Source: Pseudoxanthomonas sp. (GTDB taxonomy: Bacteria > Pseudomonadota > Gammaproteobacteria > Xanthomonadales > Xanthomonadaceae). Taken from it: a DNA stretch of 64,000 nt. Made by a program: the position numbers and the translations under genes. The notes beneath the pieces were generated by a model that saw only the letters and a program-made list of their open reading frames with translations, made no database searches and was not told the origin of the DNA. Location: positions 1,116,001 through 1,180,000 of the forward strand of contig NZ_CP114978.1 in the NCBI RefSeq assembly GCF_027498035.1, in the 5' to 3' direction. Below, in pieces: positions 24,845-33,241 of this stretch; position 1 is the stretch's first letter, and each line of letters starts with the position of its first letter.

Positions 24845-25882
24845 TCAACGGATGCGATTGGCCTCGTGCACGGCGCCCAGTTCGTGCAACAGCGCGGTGG
24901 CGTAACTGCCGGGCAGCAGTGTGAAACGCAGCGTCAGCGTGGTGGCATCGACCCAGTCCCACTGCAGGTCGGCCGCCTGCTGGCGCAGGGCGCGGCGCTC
25001 CTGTTTCAGGCGTGCCGCTTCCAGGCCGGCACGCAGCGCGGGGCCGTCGCCTTCGGACAGCACGCGCAGCTCCAGCGCGGCGCATTCGCCCTGCGGACGC
25101 AACTCGCCCTCGCCCCATTGCGGCCCGCTGGGATGGATATCGAAATCCGCCAATCGCTGTGCCAGCGTGTCGTTGAAAGCCTCCGGGCCGAACACGCTGC
25201 GACTGCCAGCCAGCATCCAGACCTCGCCCTCCAGCCCGCGTTCCCAGCTACCGTCATGTACACGCGCGGACAGCACGCGGTTGAACAGTTCTGAACGCGC
25301 GGCCGACAGCAGCATCGAACGCTGCTCGCGCTTGACCTTGCGCCCTTCGAACATCGCCAGCGCCTGGTTGACGTTGTTGCCGCCACGCCCGAAGCGCTGC
25401 TCGCCAAACCAGTTGGGCAGACCACGCGCGGCGATATCCCGCAGACGCGCGTCGATGGCGGCTTGATCGCCCTGCACCTGGCGCAACACCAGCGTGAAGC
25501 GATTGCCGGCCAGCGCACCGCGCGGCAGCTTGCGGTTGTGCCAGGTCGAATCGACGACTTCCAGTTGTTCGCCGGCCAGCGTCGCCAGCTCCGGCGCAAC
25601 CCGCTTGGGCAGGTGCACGCTGAAGCGCTGGGTGGTAACCGCGTGGCGATCCTTCATGCCGGCATAACCGATGCCAACCTCACCGATGCCCGCCCACTGG
25701 GCCAGCCTGCGCGCCACGTCCGAAGTATTCAGGCCACGCTTGCGCAGGGTCAGCAGCAGGTGTTCGCCCTCGCCATGCGCGGCGAAGCCGTCGATCTCGT
25801 CAACCTGGAAATCTTCGAGCTCACTCCGGAACACTGCCTCCAGTACCGGCGGGCCGAAGGCCAAAGGGAGCGCCTGGCTCAC
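24845..25882 (-). CDS. truD: tRNA pseudouridine(13) synthase TruD
   Basis: TruD converts U13 of tRNA(Glu) to pseudouridine. The 345-aa product carries EDFQVDEI at the N-terminus and the catalytic-Asp motif GYAGMKDRHAVTTQRFSV (about residues 73–90). NWFGEQRFGR and a TRUD insertion domain follow, with an ending GAVHEANRIR. Its ATG overlaps the ispF stop by 4 bp, so it is the last gene of the ftsB–ispD–ispF–truD run. Confidence 0.95.
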   Translation of the reverse strand: MSQALPLAFGPPVLEAVFRSELEDFQVDEIDGFAAHGEGEHLLLTLRKRGLNTSDVARRLAQWAGIGEVGIGYAGMKDRHAVTTQRFSVHLPKRVAPELATLAGEQLEVVDSTWHNRKLPRGALAGNRFTLVLRQVQGDQAAIDARLRDIAARGLPNWFGEQRFGRGGNNVNQALAMFEGRKVKREQRSMLLSAARSELFNRVLSARVHDGSWERGLEGEVWMLAGSRSVFGPEAFNDTLAQRLADFDIHPSGPQWGEGELRPQGECAALELRVLSEGDGPALRAGLEAARLKQERRALRQQAADLQWDWVDATTLTLRFTLLPGSYATALLHELGAVHEANRIR

Positions 25883-26370
25883 ACCCGCACCAGCAGCACC
25901 ACGGCCTGCGCCGCGATGCCTTCACCGCGACCGGTGAAGCCGAGTTTCTCGGTGGTGGTGGCCTTGACACTCATCGCATCGACATCGATGCCCAGCACGC
26001 TGGCCAGGTGCGCGCACATCGCCACCGCATGCGGGCCGACCTTCGGCCGCTCGCACATCACGGTGACATCGGCATTGCCGACCTGCCAGCCGCGCGCGCG
26101 CAGCAGGCCATCGCAATGACGCAGGAAATCGGTGCTATCGGCATCCTTCCACTGCGGATCGCTAGGCGGGAAATGCCGGCCAATATCACCCAGCGCCAAC
26201 GCACCCAGCATGGCATCGCATAGCGCATGGATCACCACGTCGCCATCGCTATGGGCCAGCACGCCACAGCTGTGCGGCACGCGCACCCCGCCAAGCATCA
26301 CGTGGTCGCCGTCGGTGGCGAAGGCATGCACGTCGAAGCCCTGGCCGATGCGGATCTGGGGAATGCTCAT
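25879..26370 (-). CDS. ispF: 2-C-methyl-D-erythritol 2,4-cyclodiphosphate synthase
   Basis: IspF cyclises CDP-ME 2-phosphate to MEcPP, the fifth step of the MEP isoprenoid pathway. The 163-aa product starts MSIPQIRIGQGFDVHAF, with the zinc ligands of the DVH motif. HSDGDVVIHALCDAMLGA (third zinc His), FPPSDP and the C-terminal ATTTEKLGFTGRGEGIAA complete the family pattern. It lies between ispD (4-bp gap) and truD. Confidence 0.97.
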   Translation of the reverse strand: MSIPQIRIGQGFDVHAFATDGDHVMLGGVRVPHSCGVLAHSDGDVVIHALCDAMLGALALGDIGRHFPPSDPQWKDADSTDFLRHCDGLLRARGWQVGNADVTVMCERPKVGPHAVAMCAHLASVLGIDVDAMSVKATTTEKLGFTGRGEGIAAQAVVLLVRV

Positions 26371-26374
26371 CTGA

Positions 26375-27082
26375 TCAATGGTCCGAAGCCGTCACCCGCA
26401 GCGACAGGATGTAGGCGAAGCGATCCAGGTCGGCCGGCGTGGTGATCTTGAAATTGGTTTCGCTGCCTTCGATCAGCAGCGGGCGCAGGCCCTGGCGCTC
26501 CATGGCCATGGACTCGTCGGTGACGTCGATGCCGGCACCCGCCGCGTCATCCAGCGCGCGGGTCAGCTGCAGGCGACGGAACATCTGCGGAGTCAGCGCA
26601 CGCCACAGCCGCTCGCGCGGCTCGGTACCATCCACGCCGCCATCGTCGCCGGCGCGCTTGAGCGTATCGCGCACCGGCGCAGCCAGCAGCGCGCCGACCG
26701 GATCTTCGCGACCGCGTTCGATCAACTGCTGCAGGTCTGCATCAGTCAGATTGGGACGCGCGGCGTCGTGGACCAGGACGAAATCATCGGCACGCACCTG
26801 ATCCGGCAACACCTGCAATGCGGCCAGCACCGATGCCGCGCGGGTGCCGCCGCCGACGCAGGCGATCACCGGCTTGCCACCAAATTCGGTCCAGCCCGGC
26901 CACCACGGATCGTCCGCGGACACAGCCACGACCGCGCCTTCAATCAACGGATGCGCCAGCAGCGTGGACAGCGTCCAGGCCAGTACCGGCTGACCGGCCA
27001 CGTCCAGGTACTGCTTGGGAATTTCACTACCGAAACGCAGCCCGCGGCCTGCCGCAGGCACGATCACCCACACCCCGTGCAT
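26375..27082 (-). CDS. ispD: 2-C-methyl-D-erythritol 4-phosphate cytidylyltransferase
   Basis: IspD makes CDP-ME from MEP and CTP. The 235-aa product shows VIVPAAGRGLRFGSEIPKQYL (nucleotide-binding loop and Lys), VLVHDAARPNLT and TPQMFRRLQLTRAL. TDESMAMER and a FKITTPADL finish the motif set. The ATG shares one base with the ftsB stop region. It works with IspF next door and with Dxr encoded at 40.7 kb. Confidence 0.97.
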   Translation of the reverse strand: MHGVWVIVPAAGRGLRFGSEIPKQYLDVAGQPVLAWTLSTLLAHPLIEGAVVAVSADDPWWPGWTEFGGKPVIACVGGGTRAASVLAALQVLPDQVRADDFVLVHDAARPNLTDADLQQLIERGREDPVGALLAAPVRDTLKRAGDDGGVDGTEPRERLWRALTPQMFRRLQLTRALDDAAGAGIDVTDESMAMERQGLRPLLIEGSETNFKITTPADLDRFAYILSLRVTASDH

Positions 27083-27456
27083 CAGTTGCCCTCGGCCGCC
27101 GCGGCGGCCTCTGCATCAGTGGGTTCCTGCGGTGCCTGTGGAACCGGGGGCAGCGCTGCACCGGCCTGGCCCTCCGGTACATCGACCACCCGATAGAACT
27201 TTTCACCGGGCTTGATCATGCCCAGCTCGCTGCGGGCGCGCTCTTCCACGGCGGCCTCACCGGACTTGAGGTCTTCCACCTCGGCCGCCAGCGCGGCATT
27301 GCGCTGGTGCAGGCCTTCGTTCTCGCGGGCCTGGCTGGCCACCTGCGCGCGCATGGTGATGACCTCGCCCGAGCTGCCACGCCCGAACCACAGGTGGTAC
27401 TGCAGGAAGGCCAGCAGCAACACCAGCACCAGCAGCAGCCAGCGCGGCTTGGCCAT
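27082..27456 (-). CDS. ftsB: Cell division protein FtsB
   Basis: FtsB bridges FtsL and FtsQ in the divisome. The 124-aa product has a short cytoplasmic start, one TM (WLLLVLVLLLAFLQYHLWFG, about 6–25) and a periplasmic coiled coil (VITMRAQVASQARENEGLHQ onward, about 32–70). The conserved ARSELGMIKPGEKFYRVV follows. The Pro/Ala/Glu-rich tail of about 30 residues is longer than in E. coli. ispD follows directly, as in E. coli. Confidence 0.95.
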   Translation of the reverse strand: MAKPRWLLLVLVLLLAFLQYHLWFGRGSSGEVITMRAQVASQARENEGLHQRNAALAAEVEDLKSGEAAVEERARSELGMIKPGEKFYRVVDVPEGQAGAALPPVPQAPQEPTDAEAAAAAEGN

Positions 27457-27501
27457 CTCAGTGCCTCAAGGAAGTGAAATGGCCAGCGCCCATCGCCCGA
27501 C

Positions 27502-28794
27502 TCAGCGCTTGAGCGAGATGAACGCGTTGCGGCCGGCGTAACGCGCGCCCTTGCCCAGCGCTTCCTCGATGCGCAGCAGCTGGTTGTACTTGGCCACGCG
27601 GTCGCTGCGGCACAGCGAGCCGGTCTTGATCTGGGTGGCGGTGGTGGCCACGGCGATGTCTGCGATGGTGGTGTCTTCGGTCTCGCCCGAACGGTGCGAG
27701 ACAATCGACGCGTAACCGGCGTGGTGGGCCATGGCGATGGCTTCCAGGGTCTCGGTCAGGGTGCCGATCTGGTTGACCTTGATCAGGATCGCATTGGCGG
27801 TCTGCGACTCGATGCCTTCCTTGAAGATCTTCGGGTTGGTGACGAACAGGTCGTCGCCCACCAGCTGGACCTTCTTGCCGATGCGGTCGGTCAGCTGCTT
27901 CCAGCCGGTCCAGTCATCCTCGGCCATGCCGTCTTCGATAGTAATGATCGGGTACTGCGCGGCCCAGTCGGCCAGGAAGTCGACGAACTGCTCGCTGGTC
28001 AGGCGCTTGTTTTCGCCGACCAGGTTGTACTTGCCGTTGTCGTGGAACTCGGACGAAGCCACGTCCAGGCCCAGCAGGATGTCTTCGCCCGCGGTGTAGC
28101 CGGCCTTGCCGATCGCTTCCAGGATGGTATCCAGCGCTTCGACATTGCTGCGGAAGTCAGGCGCAAAACCACCTTCGTCACCGACCGCAGTGCTCAGGCC
28201 ATGCCCCTTGAGCACGCTCTTGAGCGCATGAAAGATTTCGGTGCCGGCGCGCAGCGATTCGGAGAACGAATCGAAGCCCACGGGCAGCACCATGAACTCC
28301 TGGAAGTCCACGTTGTTATCGGCGTGGGCGCCGCCGTTGATGATGTTCATCATCGGCACCGGCAGCTGCACGTCCGACTCGCTGGTGTCGGCCAAGTGCT
28401 GCCACAGCGGCTTCTTGTTCGAAGCGGCCAGCGCATGCGCATTGGCCAGGGAAACGCCGAGCAGCGCGTTGGCGCCCAGGCGGCCCTTGTTCTCGGTACC
28501 GTCCAGATCGATCAGGCGACGGTCCAGGCCTTCCTGGTCGGCAGCATCAAAGCCCTTCAGCGCCTCGGCAATCGTGGTGTTGATATTGCCGACGGCCTTG
28601 GTGACACCCTTGCCCAGGTAGCGGGTCTTGTCGCCATCGCGCAGTTCCACCGCCTCCTTGGCGCCGGTGGAGGCGCCGGAGGGCACGGCCGCGCGGCCAA
28701 AGGAACCATCAGTGAGCGTGACTTCTGCTTCCAGCGTGGGGTTGCCACGGGAGTCGAGGATTTCGCGGGCGTGGATCTTGGCAATCTGGGTCAT
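27502..28794 (-). CDS. eno: Enolase (phosphopyruvate hydratase)
   Basis: Eno interconverts 2-phosphoglycerate and phosphoenolpyruvate. The 430-aa product starts MTQIAKIHAREILDSRGNPT. It contains SGASTGAKEAVELRDGD, GDEGGFAPD (catalytic Glu region) and LKVNQIGTLTE-type KVNQIGT with the catalytic Lys. SHRSGETED and KTGSLCRSDRVAKYNQLLRIEE complete the C-terminal barrel. The ATG overlaps the stop of a small upstream ORF by 4 bp, and no strong ribosome site is seen, so coupling is possible. ftsB follows by 45 bp. Confidence 0.97.
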   Translation of the reverse strand: MTQIAKIHAREILDSRGNPTLEAEVTLTDGSFGRAAVPSGASTGAKEAVELRDGDKTRYLGKGVTKAVGNINTTIAEALKGFDAADQEGLDRRLIDLDGTENKGRLGANALLGVSLANAHALAASNKKPLWQHLADTSESDVQLPVPMMNIINGGAHADNNVDFQEFMVLPVGFDSFSESLRAGTEIFHALKSVLKGHGLSTAVGDEGGFAPDFRSNVEALDTILEAIGKAGYTAGEDILLGLDVASSEFHDNGKYNLVGENKRLTSEQFVDFLADWAAQYPIITIEDGMAEDDWTGWKQLTDRIGKKVQLVGDDLFVTNPKIFKEGIESQTANAILIKVNQIGTLTETLEAIAMAHHAGYASIVSHRSGETEDTTIADIAVATTATQIKTGSLCRSDRVAKYNQLLRIEEALGKGARYAGRNAFISLKR

Positions 28795-29162
28795 GGGATC
28801 AGTCTTGGCTCTGTCGATCGAATGAGGGAAGTTGACCGCGCCCGGCATGGCCGAAGGAAGTCAGGAGCGCACCCGCGCAACGCCTCATCACGATGGCGTG
28901 CGCGTTCGCGAGCGAAGCGATTGTAGAGCGTGCAGGCCAACAATGCGGCCCCGAGGCTGGCCAGCATCACACCGCCGGTGGCAGCGCTGGTGGATTCGAT
29001 GATTCTGGATGCCGGCAAACCGCCTTCGGCGACACGCTGCCAAAGGCCAGGCAGCAGGTGCGTGGCGATCAATTCAACGGCAAACGTGGCGAGCACCCAG
29101 CCCACCCCCTGGCGATGGCACAGGCCGGAAAAGCCATGCGATGGGGGCTCGCCAGCGGGCAT
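28791..29162 (-). CDS. Hypothetical small membrane protein between pyrG and eno
   Basis: This 123-aa open frame, of no family I recognise, has two hydrophobic segments, VGWVLATFAVELIATHLLPG (about 20–39) and ATGGVMLASLGAALLACTLY (about 60–79). Arg-rich loops and a basic C-terminus follow. Its TGA overlaps the eno ATG (ATGA), which argues for a real, coupled gene. Codon use is plausible but the N-terminal 18 residues look unlike coding sequence, so the true start may be internal. It occupies the place where several relatives have kdsA. Reality is uncertain. Confidence 0.4.
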   Translation of the reverse strand: MPAGEPPSHGFSGLCHRQGVGWVLATFAVELIATHLLPGLWQRVAEGGLPASRIIESTSAATGGVMLASLGAALLACTLYNRFARERARHRDEALRGCAPDFLRPCRARSTSLIRSTEPRLIP

Positions 29163-29262
29163 CAGGCCATGACGCGCTCGTGCGGGGCAGCACGCTTGCC
29201 AGCTGCCGGACCTGACGCAACGGTTGCTCCAACCGACACGCTAGGTCCGACAGCCAGCGGGG

Positions 29263-30921
29263 TCACGCGCGCGCTTCCTTGAGCAGCTTGCCGCCAGCCT
29301 TGCGCTCGCGCGCAGCGCGGATGAAACCGACGAACAGCGGGTGGCCGTCGCGCGGCGTGGACAGGAACTCCGGGTGCGCCTGGCAGGCCAGGTACCATGG
29401 GTGCTTGTCGCGCGGCAGTTCGACCATTTCCACCAGCGTGTCGTCCATCGACTTGGCCGAAATCACCAGGCCGGCGTCTTCCAGCTGGGTGCGGTAGCGG
29501 TTGTTGAACTCGTAGCGATGCCGATGACGCTCCGCCACCACGTCGGCGCCGTACATCTCGCGCGCCAGCGTGCCGGGCTTGAGCCGCTGTTCCTGCAGCC
29601 CCAGGCGCATGGTGCCGCCCAGGTCGGAACGCTCGTCGCGCTTTTCCACATCGCCGGTGGCGGTGCGCCATTCGGTGATCAGACCGATCACCGGGTGCGG
29701 CGACTGCTTGTCGTTCTCGGTGCTGTTGGCACCTTCCAGCTTGCAGATATGGCGGGCGTAATCGACCACTGCCGCCTGCATGCCGTAGCAGATGCCGAAG
29801 TACGGCACCTGCTGTTCGCGGGCGTACTGGGCGGTGGCGACCTTGCCTTCAAAGCCACGGTCGCCGAAGCCACCGGGCACCAGGATGCCGTCCACGTCGT
29901 CCAGCGCGCCGGTGCCTTCCTCGATGTCCTGCGATTCCAGCCACTTCAGGTTGACCCGGGTGCGCTGGCGCAGGCCGCCGTGCTTGAGGGCCTCGCCGAC
30001 CGACTTGTAGGCGTCCTTGTGGTCGATGTACTTGCCGACCACCGCGATGGTGACTTCGTCCAGCGGATTGACCGTGGCGTCGACCGCGGCTTCCCACTCG
30101 TGCAGGTCGGCTTCCTTCTGCGCCGGCAGGCGCAGGCGGTCGACCACGAACTGGTCCAGACCCTGCTCTTTCAGCCCCAGCGGAATCTTGTAGAGCACGT
30201 CCACGTCGCGCAGGCTGATCACCGCGCGTTCGGAGACATTGGTGAACAACGAGATCTTGCGGCGTTCGCTGTCCGGGATTTCCTGCTCGGAGCGGCACAG
30301 CAGCACGTCGGGCTGGATGCCGATCGAACGCAGTTCCTTGACCGAATGCTGGGTCGGCTTGGTCTTCAGCTCGCCAGCCGCGGCGATGTACGGCACCAGG
30401 GTCAAGTGCATGAAGACCGCCTTCTCAGGACCGCGCTCGGCGCGGATCTGGCGGATGGCTTCCAGGAACGGCAGCGACTCGATGTCGCCCACGGTGCCGC
30501 CGATCTCGATCAGGCCCACGTCGTAACCGGCCGTGGCCTCGTCGATGCTGCGCTTGATCTCGTCGGTGATGTGCGGGATGACCTGCACGGTCGCGCCCAG
30601 GTAGTCGCCGCGGCGCTCCTTGCGGATCACGTTCTCGTAGATGCGACCGGTGGTGACCGAATTCTTGCGGCTCAGGCGCGTACGCACGAAACGCTCGTAA
30701 TGGCCCAGGTCCAGGTCGGTTTCGGCGCCGTCATCGGTGACGTAGACCTCACCGTGCTGGAACGGGCTCATGGTGCCCGGGTCGACGTTGATGTACGGGT
30801 CCAGCTTCATCATCGTGACCTTCAGGCCACGCGCTTCAAGAATGGACGCCAGGGACGCGGCGGCGATGCCTTTGCCCAGCGAGGACACTACGCCGCCGGT
30901 CACGAAAATCAGGGGAGTCAT
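29263..30921 (-). CDS. pyrG: CTP synthase
   Basis: PyrG aminates UTP to CTP using glutamine and ATP. The 552-aa product starts MTPLIFVTGGVVSSLGKGIAAA (synthetase P-loop). It has KLDPYINVDPGTMSPFQHGEV, DLDLGHYERF and an N-terminal amidoligase domain to about residue 270. The class I glutamine amidotransferase domain follows with PYFGICYGMQ (nucleophile Cys378) and a C-terminal His–Pro–Glu HPEFLSTP. Length is normal. eno follows on the same strand after 468 bp. Confidence 0.97.
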   Translation of the reverse strand: MTPLIFVTGGVVSSLGKGIAAASLASILEARGLKVTMMKLDPYINVDPGTMSPFQHGEVYVTDDGAETDLDLGHYERFVRTRLSRKNSVTTGRIYENVIRKERRGDYLGATVQVIPHITDEIKRSIDEATAGYDVGLIEIGGTVGDIESLPFLEAIRQIRAERGPEKAVFMHLTLVPYIAAAGELKTKPTQHSVKELRSIGIQPDVLLCRSEQEIPDSERRKISLFTNVSERAVISLRDVDVLYKIPLGLKEQGLDQFVVDRLRLPAQKEADLHEWEAAVDATVNPLDEVTIAVVGKYIDHKDAYKSVGEALKHGGLRQRTRVNLKWLESQDIEEGTGALDDVDGILVPGGFGDRGFEGKVATAQYAREQQVPYFGICYGMQAAVVDYARHICKLEGANSTENDKQSPHPVIGLITEWRTATGDVEKRDERSDLGGTMRLGLQEQRLKPGTLAREMYGADVVAERHRHRYEFNNRYRTQLEDAGLVISAKSMDDTLVEMVELPRDKHPWYLACQAHPEFLSTPRDGHPLFVGFIRAARERKAGGKLLKEARA

Positions 30922-31020
30922 GGATCGGGGCTCCTGGAAAGCGATAGTTTACAGGGTGCAGCGCCTGCGGCCAAACGCCACGACACACGCGACGTTCCAC
31001 CAGGCAGGCATTGACGGATG

Positions 31021-31053
31021 AAAAAACGCACGCCCCGACTGGCGGGGCGTGCG
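31021..31053 (-). terminator. Terminator of the small secreted protein gene
   Basis: CGCACGCCCC (31027–31036) pairs perfectly with GGGGCGTGCG (31044–31053). On the minus strand it is followed by T6 (31026–31021). It lies 28 bp after the stop at 31081. Confidence 0.85.
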
Positions 31054-31080
31054 CGATTTGGTGCTTGGAAACAGCGGGCA

Positions 31081-31347
31081 TTACTGCTTGCGCGTCTCCT
31101 CTTCCTCTTCTTTCCGCGGGGTGGGATTGGCCTTGGACTGGTCCTGGGTTTTCAGGCGCTGGTCATTGGCAGCACGACGCGCAGCGCGCTTTTCAGCTTC
31201 GCTGCGGGTGTCCTCGGTCTTGGCCGGGGCGGAGGAAGTAGCCGCCTTGCTTTCGGCCTGCGGGCTGCCGGAAGCAGCCATCGCAACGGCGGCAGTGGAC
31301 AGTGCCGCAACGGCACCAGCCAGCAGCAATACGGTTCGGGATTTCAT
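31081..31347 (-). CDS. Small secreted, charged hypothetical protein (88 aa)
   Basis: It starts MKSRTVLLLAGAVAALSTAA, a signal peptide with likely cleavage after AMA (about residue 24). A low-complexity mature part rich in Ala, Lys, Glu, Arg and Gln follows and ends EEEEETRKQ. AGGAG lies 7 bp before the ATG. It has its own strong terminator and so is probably a single-gene unit. The mature chain is likely disordered and periplasmic. No family recognised. Confidence 0.7.
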   Translation of the reverse strand: MKSRTVLLLAGAVAALSTAAVAMAASGSPQAESKAATSSAPAKTEDTRSEAEKRAARRAANDQRLKTQDQSKANPTPRKEEEEETRKQ

Positions 31348-31466
31348 GGAATGACTCCTGGATGAGGAACCTCGGGGCATCGCAGCGGCGCGGGCGCCTT
31401 CTGCAACGGGCCAAAGCCTACGCCTGACGGTTTAGCGCGGCCTGAATGCCCCGAACGCCGGGCGCT

Positions 31467-32210
31467 TCAGGCCAGTGAATCAAGCCGTTCGCGCAACTGG
31501 CGGACCATATCTGCGTCGGTCCGCCAGAAGCCGGGCTCCAGGCCCGTGGGCGCCGGACCACCGACACCTGGCAGGCGCAGCTTGGCCGAAGCATGGAATT
31601 CGCTGACGCCCGCCCGTTCGGCAAGCGCTTCCAGCGTGTCCGGGGTGATGCCCGCGCCAGCCATCACCGCCAACCGCCCCGCCGACTGGGCAACAAACCC
31701 CGTGATCGCAGCCGCACCGGCCGGCGCACTGTCGCGCTGGCCCGAGGTCAGCAGGCGCTCGCAGCCCAGGCCGATGACCGCCTCCAATGCACCAACCGGA
31801 TCGGCCACGCAGTCGAAGGCCCGATGGAAGGTCACGCCCAGCGGCCCAGCCGTCTGGATCAGCCCCGTGCAGCCGGCCACATCCACCAGCCCCCGCGCAT
31901 CCAGCGCGCCCAACACCACCCCATCGCACCCCAACCGCACGCACAGCTCGACGTCCCGCCGCATCACTTCCCATTCGGCGGGCGAATAGACGAAGTCGCC
32001 GCCGCGCGGACGGATCAGCACATACAGCGGGATGCGCAGGCGGTCGCGGGCCACGGCCAGGGTGCCGTAGGACGGCGTGGTACCACCTTCGCCGAGGTTC
32101 TCGCACAACTCCACCCGGTCGGCGCCACCAACCTGCGCGGCCAGCGCCGATTCCAGGGAACTAGCCGCGATTTCCAGGGTGTACCGACCGCCCGCGACCA
32201 CCGGACTCAC
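31467..32210 (-). CDS. cutC: CutC-family protein
   Basis: This 247-aa TIM-barrel protein was first linked to copper homeostasis, but its biochemical role is disputed. It shows LEIAASSLESALAAQVGGADRVELCENLGEGGTTPS, IRPRGGDFVYS, FHRAFD, LTSGQ and MAGAGITPDTL, all CutC hallmarks. The likely start is a GTG at 32210 whose last bases overlap the TGA of the upstream asparaginase gene (GTGA); a longer frame upstream is noise. It is the last gene of the glk–asparaginase–cutC set. Confidence 0.88.
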   Translation of the reverse strand: MSPVVAGGRYTLEIAASSLESALAAQVGGADRVELCENLGEGGTTPSYGTLAVARDRLRIPLYVLIRPRGGDFVYSPAEWEVMRRDVELCVRLGCDGVVLGALDARGLVDVAGCTGLIQTAGPLGVTFHRAFDCVADPVGALEAVIGLGCERLLTSGQRDSAPAGAAAITGFVAQSAGRLAVMAGAGITPDTLEALAERAGVSEFHASAKLRLPGVGGPAPTGLEPGFWRTDADMVRQLRERLDSLA

Positions 32211-33208
32211 ACCTGTTCGGTCGCGTAGATGGACTGCGAGGGCAGCAATGCATCCTGCCTGCCGGCATCGCAGACGGCGTAGACGAAGCCCTTGTGCAGC
32301 GCGAACGCGCCGACCTCGCCACGATTGTTCATGGCCAGGAAGCACACCTGCAGTTCCTTGCTGGCCTCCGGGCGCTTGTGCACGACCCGCGCGATGGCCT
32401 CGCGGCAAGCGTCGGCCGGCGAATGGCCCTGCCGCATCAGTTCCACCACCAGGAAGCTGCCCACGTTACGGATCATCTCCTCGCCCACGCCCGAGGCGGT
32501 GGCGCCGCCGACGTCGTTATCCACATACAGGCCAGCGCCGATGATCGGGCTGTCGCCGACCCGGCCATGCATCTTCCAGGCCATGCCACTGGTGGTGCAG
32601 GCGCCGGCCATCCTGCCGGTGCTGTCGATGGCCAGCATGCCGATGGTGTCGTGGTTTTCGGTGTTACCCGGAATCGCGCGCCGCTCGACGTTGATCTCCG
32701 GCTTGTACTGCGCCGTCCTGAGCCATTCGCGCCAGGCTTTTTCGGCCTCGGGCGTACGCAGCGACTGCTTCTTGAAGCCCTGGGCAATCGCGAACTGCTG
32801 GGCGCCCTCGCCCACCAGCATCACGTGCGGGGTGTTTTCCATGACCTTGCGCGCGACCGAGACCGGGTGATCGATGTCCTCGATCGCCGCCACCGAACCG
32901 CAGCGGCCGTCGCCATCCATGATGCAGGCATCCAGGGTCACCACGCCGTCACGATCCGGATAGCCGCAGCGGCCGACCGTGGAATTGCACTGGCCGGTCT
33001 CGGCCCAGCGCGCACCGGCTTCCACCGCATCCATCGCATTGCCGCCCCTGGACAGCACTGCCCAGGCAGCCTGGTTGGCCGGCACACCGAAATCCCAGGT
33101 GGACACGACCCTGGCGCCGGTAGCGAATACCTGGGCGCGCAGCGGCGGCAACATCGCCGCACCGGTGGCCAGGACCGTGGTCTGCAGGAAACTGCGGCGT
33201 GAGGGCAT
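32207..33208 (-). CDS. Tat-exported N4-(beta-N-acetylglucosaminyl)-L-asparaginase (glycosylasparaginase family)
   Basis: This 333-aa Ntn-hydrolase frees Asn-linked GlcNAc from glycoasparagines. The start MPSRRSFLQTTVLATGAAML is a twin-arginine signal. The self-cleavage site is in NHDTIGMLAIDSTGRMAGAC, where the Thr of HDT becomes the N-terminal nucleophile (about residue 191). GRVGDSPIIGAGLYVDN and ATASGVGEEMIRN bind substrate. These fit glycosylasparaginase better than plain isoaspartyl peptidase, though the latter cannot be excluded. It overlaps cutC by 4 bp and follows glk by 33 bp. Confidence 0.88.
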   Translation of the reverse strand: MPSRRSFLQTTVLATGAAMLPPLRAQVFATGARVVSTWDFGVPANQAAWAVLSRGGNAMDAVEAGARWAETGQCNSTVGRCGYPDRDGVVTLDACIMDGDGRCGSVAAIEDIDHPVSVARKVMENTPHVMLVGEGAQQFAIAQGFKKQSLRTPEAEKAWREWLRTAQYKPEINVERRAIPGNTENHDTIGMLAIDSTGRMAGACTTSGMAWKMHGRVGDSPIIGAGLYVDNDVGGATASGVGEEMIRNVGSFLVVELMRQGHSPADACREAIARVVHKRPEASKELQVCFLAMNNRGEVGAFALHKGFVYAVCDAGRQDALLPSQSIYATEQV

Positions 33209-33241
33209 GCGGGGTCCTTGACGTTGTGGGAGTGATGAAAC

